A stretch of 64,000 bases of DNA. It comes from Bacteroidota bacterium (GTDB lineage Bacteria > Bacteroidota > Bacteroidia > Bacteroidales > CAIWKO01). Below are positions 59,842 to 64,000 of this stretch, in pieces. How positions within the stretch are numbered: position 1 is the stretch's first letter; every line of letters begins with the position of its first letter. The stretch lies in NCBI GenBank assembly GCA_037133915.1, contig JBAXND010000010.1, positions 43,626-107,625 of the forward strand. Direction: 5' to 3'. The translations under genes were made by a program, and so were the position numbers. The notes under the pieces were generated by a model, which was not told the DNA's origin, did not search any database, and saw only the letters and a program-made list of their open reading frames with translations.

Positions 59842-59889
59842 AAATAAATATTGATACAAAGTACAAATTAAATTAAAAAAAAGGAGAAG

Positions 59890-60144
59890 ATGGACAAAGA
59901 AACGAGAATGGAGATGAAGGAGCTCATGGCTTCCGCATTGGAAGATTTCTTCAAAAAGAAGAACCGTGACAAGACCTACACGGTGAACAGTATTGCAAAA
60001 AGGCTTGGTGTGGCTCACGCTACCATTACCAAACGCATTAAGGAAGGCTTGATACTAACCACAAGCGATGGCCGCATAGCAGAAGCGGAAGTTGAAAATT
60101 ACCTTAGGAAAAAGAATTTACATCATCGCCAATTGGCAATTTAA
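59890..60144 (+). CDS. Small helix-turn-helix DNA-binding protein (excisionase/MerR-like)
   Basis: An 84-residue protein with a winged HTH: TYTVNSIAKRLGVAHATITKRIKEGLI then TTSDGRIAEAEVENYLRKK. Similar small proteins act as excisionases or as partners of replication genes in Bacteroidota mobile elements. AAGGAGA is 7 bp before the ATG. It begins the rightward transcript, directly before the primase-helicase gene, whose start lies 10 bp after this stop. Confidence 0.82.
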   Translation: MDKETRMEMKELMASALEDFFKKKNRDKTYTVNSIAKRLGVAHATITKRIKEGLILTTSDGRIAEAEVENYLRKKNLHHRQLAI

Positions 60145-60154
60145 AAAAGAGAGA

Positions 60155-62500
60155 ATGAAAAAAATAATCTTTTCGCATTTTGAGAACATCAGGGATAAAA
60201 CCCCCAAGACTATTACTGCCGATGATTTTATTAACTCCATCAGGACAGGTGATGTCAACGGCAACTGCATCAAGCCGGTCATTGAACGCATAAGAAGAAC
60301 TCAAGACCGTGATGAAAGAGGTAAGTTGAAAAAGGGACTACCGGCAGTTACTATTTCTGCCATCTGTCAGAAAGGGCACAAAAAGGCTGACATAATCAGT
60401 CTTACTCATTTTTTGCAAATAGACATCGACAAAATTGAAAACCCGGAAGCGATAAAAAAGGTTCTTAGCCAAGACCCTTATTTATACCTTCTATTTGTCA
60501 GTCCAAGTGGAAATGGTATCAAAGGTATTATCTATACCGGTGAACGCAACCATAAGGATGCGTTTCAGGCGTTAAAGACATATTTCTTGAAGCAGTACGA
60601 GTTAACCATTGATGAACAGGTCAAAGACGAAAGCCGCCTTTGTTTTTACTCGTTTGACCCTGATATTTATGTCAATCCTGATGCGGCGACTTTTGAAATG
60701 CCTACATTGCAAAGTCCTCCCAGAAATGAAACAACAAGGATAAAGGTTGAAGATGTTGTAGGCAAGGTTGAATCGGCACAGCTCGATTTTACTGCTTCCT
60801 ACGAGGACTGGTTAAAATTAGCCTTCGCGTTTGTAGATGAATTTGGCGCTGACGGGGAGCAGTACTTCCACCGGATAAGCAAGTTTTACGGCGGATACAG
60901 CCATGAGAGCTGTAGCGACCAATATCTCAAGTGCCTGCATGACGGAAGCCACTCGGTTGGCATAGATTTCTTTTTTGAAAAAGCTGGCAAGTTGCTTCCT
61001 TCTATCGAAGTTAGTAACAGTCCAATTCCGCCAATACCTGCTGCGACATCCTTGAATAATATAAAATTCTATCAGCCCTCTTATGATAAAGACGGCCAAC
61101 TCAAGGATATCAAGATAGACTACATGAAATGGATTGACCTGTTGTATGGTCTTGGATTCAGACGGTTTGATATTGATATGAACTTTTCATTTGTCAGCGT
61201 GCAAGACCAAATAATACAGGAAGTATCCGTCACCCATATTCAGGATGCATTTATCAACTACCTCGAAGGACTACCTGAAAACCTTGGAGAAGGCATAACA
61301 AAAGAGAGTATCATTGGCAAAATTTACCGGAACCCTTCGCATTATTTCTGCGACAAAAGGTTGAATCTTCTCAAGCCCAAGCAACCGTTCGTGTTCAATT
61401 ATGACACCAAGGACGAATGTTATATCTATTATCGAAATGGTTTTGTCAAATGCACATCCAGCGGGTACAAGCTATCGGCCTATACAGAATTAAAGGGGCT
61501 TATATGGCGTGACCAAATCGTTGACAGAGATTTTGCACCTGTTGACATTGATTCTTTGCCCCCGGATGTCAAAGGCGATTTTTCGGCCTTCCTGTTAAAT
61601 ATTTGCGGCAAAGACGAGAAACGGTTTAATGCCTTACGAACCATCATTGGATACCTGTTGCATAGTTTCTATGCCGGCAAGCTCAAGGCTGTTGTTTTTA
61701 CCGACAGCAAGATATCTGATTCACCTTCGGGCAGGACAGGCAAGACACTGTTGGGGCAGGCACTGGGCTACCTGAAAAAATATACCGAGATAAACGGTAA
61801 GGACTTCGACCCTGCCAACAAGCATAAGTATTCACAGGCACATCTTGACACGCAGATTATCCACCTGAACGATGTACGTAAGCATTTCGATTTTGAAACC
61901 GTTTTCAACGATATCACCGAGGGCATCGTGGTGGACATCAAGAACGCCAAACCGTTTAAAATTAAATCAAAACTCATTGTTTCAACAAACCAAACCCTGC
62001 GTATTGAAGGGGCAAGCGCGAAGGACAGGGCAGTTGAATTTGAGTTTGCCGACCATTATAGCGAGAACTATTCCCCGGAAGATGAATTCGGGCATTGGTT
62101 TTTTCGGGATTGGGATAATGGCCAATGGCAGCTATTTGACAACTTCTGTCTTGGCTGTATTGCAACCTACCTTGCTGAAGGTGTCATAACCCCGGTACAA
62201 ATAAACCTGAACAGGCGCAAGCTCCACCAGACAACAAGCGTTGAATTTGTTGAATTCATGGATAGCTTGGTTAGTGAAGGACAAATCAAGGCCGGGATTG
62301 AATATGAGAAAAAGGACTTGTATTTGAAATTTGTCGAAGACTGCCCGGATTTCGCGGAACTAAAAGGTGCGAAACAGCGCAGGTTCACTGAATGGTTGAG
62401 GAACTATGCAAGGTATTCAGGATATTTTTCACCTGTAGAACCTGAAAGACATGAACGGAAAAGCGGAGTGGCAAGATACATCGTTTTTCCACCACCTTGA
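60155..62500 (+). CDS. Primase-helicase of a mobile element (VirE-N/PriCT-2/SF3 type)
   Basis: A 781-residue replication protein. Residues about 1-190 match the VirE/BT4734-like N-terminal domain of Bacteroidota mobile elements (LTHFLQIDIDKIENPE). Residues about 215-290 resemble the PriCT-2 domain. The C-terminal half is a superfamily 3-like helicase with Walker A SGRTGKT near residue 527, a Walker B-like IIHLNDVRKH and a sensor-like KLIVSTNQTLRIEGAS. It should prime and unwind DNA for replication of the element. The ATG at 60155 is chosen; an upstream start would overlap the HTH gene. Confidence 0.85.
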   Translation: MKKIIFSHFENIRDKTPKTITADDFINSIRTGDVNGNCIKPVIERIRRTQDRDERGKLKKGLPAVTISAICQKGHKKADIISLTHFLQIDIDKIENPEAIKKVLSQDPYLYLLFVSPSGNGIKGIIYTGERNHKDAFQALKTYFLKQYELTIDEQVKDESRLCFYSFDPDIYVNPDAATFEMPTLQSPPRNETTRIKVEDVVGKVESAQLDFTASYEDWLKLAFAFVDEFGADGEQYFHRISKFYGGYSHESCSDQYLKCLHDGSHSVGIDFFFEKAGKLLPSIEVSNSPIPPIPAATSLNNIKFYQPSYDKDGQLKDIKIDYMKWIDLLYGLGFRRFDIDMNFSFVSVQDQIIQEVSVTHIQDAFINYLEGLPENLGEGITKESIIGKIYRNPSHYFCDKRLNLLKPKQPFVFNYDTKDECYIYYRNGFVKCTSSGYKLSAYTELKGLIWRDQIVDRDFAPVDIDSLPPDVKGDFSAFLLNICGKDEKRFNALRTIIGYLLHSFYAGKLKAVVFTDSKISDSPSGRTGKTLLGQALGYLKKYTEINGKDFDPANKHKYSQAHLDTQIIHLNDVRKHFDFETVFNDITEGIVVDIKNAKPFKIKSKLIVSTNQTLRIEGASAKDRAVEFEFADHYSENYSPEDEFGHWFFRDWDNGQWQLFDNFCLGCIATYLAEGVITPVQINLNRRKLHQTTSVEFVEFMDSLVSEGQIKAGIEYEKKDLYLKFVEDCPDFAELKGAKQRRFTEWLRNYARYSGYFSPVEPERHERKSGVARYIVFPPP

Positions 62501-62798
62501 GAGTGTACCTCTTTTTATACTTTTCTTACGTCCAGTACGTCCAAATGAATTAATAAACAGAATATCAATCATATAAAAACATATAAAAATGAAAAATGAA
62601 AAAATAGCCTACGTCCTTACGTCCAAAGTTGGACTTACTTGGACGTAGCACATTTAGTAATATTTAAAAAAAATAATTCCCTTAACGTTTGAGCCTTCGA
62701 GTATTATCATGGCATTGGACGTAAGGACGCAGAAAAGCGAGAAAAACCACCACCATAGAAAAAATAATTTTCACGTATTTCACTAAAACAATATTCCC
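62501..62798. repeat. Iteron-like repeat cluster (TACGTCCA)
   Basis: Within the AT-rich gap after the primase-helicase, TACGTCCA occurs at 62527, 62536 and 62618, TACGTCCT at 62610, and the reverse form TGGACGTA at 62640 and 62716; TTGGACTTA at 62629 is a near-copy. Tandem copies are 8-9 bp apart. Such iterons next to an initiator-type gene are typical of a replication origin or a control site. The strongest inverted pair is 62618-62647. Confidence 0.6.
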
Positions 62799-63014
62799 AT
62801 GAAAAAAAAGAGTTTCGAGATTCCCGCCAGTGAACTTGCCGGGTTCGCCGAGTTACTTCAGGAAACTGGTCTTCGCAATGAAATTGCAGGCAAAGGCGAA
62901 GAAGATGACAACATCATTATTAATATCTTTTACCAACCCGATGAAAGGCAGGCCGTGTACGAGCTGATGGAATGGGTCGATGATAATATCGGTACAGAAG
63001 ACGATGAGGTATAA
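62799..63014 (+). CDS. Small acidic protein of unknown function
   Basis: A 71-residue protein (MKKKSFEIPASELAGFAELLQETGLRNE) with an acidic C-terminus (IGTEDDEV). No family is recognised. It lies between the iteron region and a zinc-finger/membrane protein gene of the accessory element and is followed closely by a hairpin terminator. Confidence 0.6.
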   Translation: MKKKSFEIPASELAGFAELLQETGLRNEIAGKGEEDDNIIINIFYQPDERQAVYELMEWVDDNIGTEDDEV

Positions 63015-63024
63015 ATTAACGTGC

Positions 63025-63050
63025 GCCTGCCTTCGGGCAGGCCACTTTTT
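63025..63050 (+). terminator. Rho-independent terminator with UUCG loop
   Basis: GCCTGCC (63025-63031) pairs with GGCAGGC (63036-63042) around a TTCG tetraloop, giving a very stable 7-bp hairpin, followed by CCACTTTTTCTT. It ends the small acidic protein gene and lies before the next start codon. Confidence 0.7.
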
Positions 63051-63077
63051 CTTAACAATATAAAAAAAACCAACGTG

Positions 63078-63962
63078 ATGAAAATTTGTGAATATTGTAA
63101 TACGGAATTTGAGCCAAAAAGGAGCGATGCACGCTTCTGTAATATCGGGTGCAAGTCAAGGCATCATTATGAGCACAAGGGGGAGGAGATGCAGCCGGAA
63201 GTGAGTTTAATGGATACACTAAAGGGCGTTGTTGATGAAAGTGTTTCAAATGTCGCCGAACAGGTTACGGAACAGGTCGTGATGAAGGCCGAAAAAGTTG
63301 AAACCAGTGAATACATTGGATTAAGGAAGCACAGGTTGGCCTTGCTAAACAAGTACAATCAACAAAGAAATGAAATTGAAAAACTAAAAAAAGAAAAAGC
63401 AATAATTCAAATGGAAAATGGCATCATTATACCGGCAGCAGGTGGAACGGCTGGAATAATTTTAGGTGCGACAAAATACAAGAAGGGATGGCAGGTATTG
63501 CTTTCCGGTGCGGCTGGTGTTGGCTTGGGTATGGGTTTGAAAAGTATAACCAAGGATATTCGTGAAGCTGACAAACAGGAACGGTTGCAAAAAATAATCG
63601 TTAAAATACAGGCATTAATCGTTTATTATACGGATAATCTTGCCCAACTTCGTGAAATGGACAGGCGGATAGCCCTTGTCCAGCGATATGAAACAAGAAT
63701 GGTTCCATCACCTGCGGTTTCCTTGCCTATTCCGCAACAACCAAGGCGGGAGTGCCAACCTGAACCGTCGAAATTGCAACCGCCTGTTGCCGCCGCAAGC
63801 CCTAAATTAAACGACTTACACGATTATTATTCGAGTAATCCGATATCCCTTTCATCCAAAGTCATCACTGTTAAGCAGCTTGCCGAAACTGAATATAGAG
63901 CCTTTGAGTTCACAGGCCGATGGAACAAACTTTTTGGTCAGCCATTGGAAAAAACGCTCTAA
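63078..63962 (+). CDS. Zinc-finger protein with coiled coil and glycine-rich membrane segment
   Basis: A 294-residue protein of unrecognised family. Residues 3-30 carry a Cys4-type zinc-finger (CEYCNTEF, then FCNIGCKSRHH). A Lys/Glu-rich coiled coil follows (about 95-130), then a glycine-rich hydrophobic stretch (GIIIPAAGGTAGIILGATK and GAAGVGLGMGL, about 130-170), probably one or two membrane or membrane-associated segments, then a helical region and a Pro/Gln-rich linker to the C-terminus. The ATG at 63078 is chosen because the longer reading includes the upstream hairpin. It is the last gene in view of the mobile element and its function is unknown. Confidence 0.6.
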   Translation: MKICEYCNTEFEPKRSDARFCNIGCKSRHHYEHKGEEMQPEVSLMDTLKGVVDESVSNVAEQVTEQVVMKAEKVETSEYIGLRKHRLALLNKYNQQRNEIEKLKKEKAIIQMENGIIIPAAGGTAGIILGATKYKKGWQVLLSGAAGVGLGMGLKSITKDIREADKQERLQKIIVKIQALIVYYTDNLAQLREMDRRIALVQRYETRMVPSPAVSLPIPQQPRRECQPEPSKLQPPVAAASPKLNDLHDYYSSNPISLSSKVITVKQLAETEYRAFEFTGRWNKLFGQPLEKTL

Positions 63963-64000
63963 ATATCCAGTGTGCGCCGGTTCAAATTGACCACCTCGCG

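Noticed and set aside
62527..62723. Iteron units considered as a CRISPR remnant
   Set aside because: Units are 8 bp, too short and too close together, and occur in both orientations.

Overview
The window looks like chromosomal DNA of a member of the Bacteroidota, probably an uncultured or environmental Bacteroidia-type organism. Supporting signs are promoter boxes of the TAnnTTTG type, several secreted proteins with type IX secretion (T9SS) C-terminal sorting domains, and families mostly confined to this phylum (DUF4296, DUF4199, DUF5916, DUF4838, AsmA-like giants). Most genes lack a clear Shine-Dalgarno sequence. No tRNA, rRNA operon, CRISPR array or insertion sequence was seen. One structural RNA, the 4.5S SRP RNA, is present.

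Layout. 0-6.2 kb: recX, a pterin pair (folE plus a eukaryote-like 6-pyruvoyl-tetrahydropterin synthase), a TPR protein, ferritin and a CPA2 antiporter. 6.5-11.7 kb: a minus-strand cluster of acyl carrier protein, two SGNH hydrolases (one with two LysM domains) and an MBOAT acyltransferase, which together look like a Dlt/Alg-type extracytoplasmic acylation machine. 11.7-29.7 kb: mixed housekeeping and envelope genes (AsmA, BASS symporter, long-tailed pseudouridine synthase, YraN, YicC, DUF4838 glycoside-hydrolase-like protein, FeoB membrane core without a G domain, urocanase, T9SS S15 peptidase, M20 peptidase).

30.0-35.9 kb: the main accessory system, an 11-gene bacterial microcompartment (BMC) operon. 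It encodes two BMC-H, a CsoS1D-type gated BMC-T, a PduT-type BMC-T with a pore cysteine, four BMC-P vertex proteins, a CoA-acylating aldehyde dehydrogenase, an RpiB-like protein with an altered active site, and a deoxyribose-phosphate aldolase carrying an apparent encapsulation peptide. The likely chemistry is deoxyribose-5-phosphate to glyceraldehyde-3-phosphate plus acetaldehyde, then acetaldehyde to acetyl-CoA. This fits the sugar-phosphate-utilising class known from BMC surveys, but no phosphotransacylase, alcohol dehydrogenase or regulator is encoded nearby. Its genes use good Shine-Dalgarno sites, unlike most of the window.

35.9-58.9 kb: T9SS cargo proteins, a tripartite RND efflux operon with a palindromic operator candidate, a DCC-family protein, a second TPR protein, a glycosyltransferase with a DUF4199 partner, SRP RNA, YciO, a cupin, a flippase, a DUF5916 outer-membrane protein, MsrA and a small cytochrome c lipoprotein. 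59.1-64.0 kb: the left part of a probable mobile element. It has an XRE repressor, a small HTH protein, a primase-helicase, an iteron-like repeat cluster and two unknown genes, and a repressor switch with a shared TTTGNCAAA operator core. The element runs to, and probably beyond, the end of the window.
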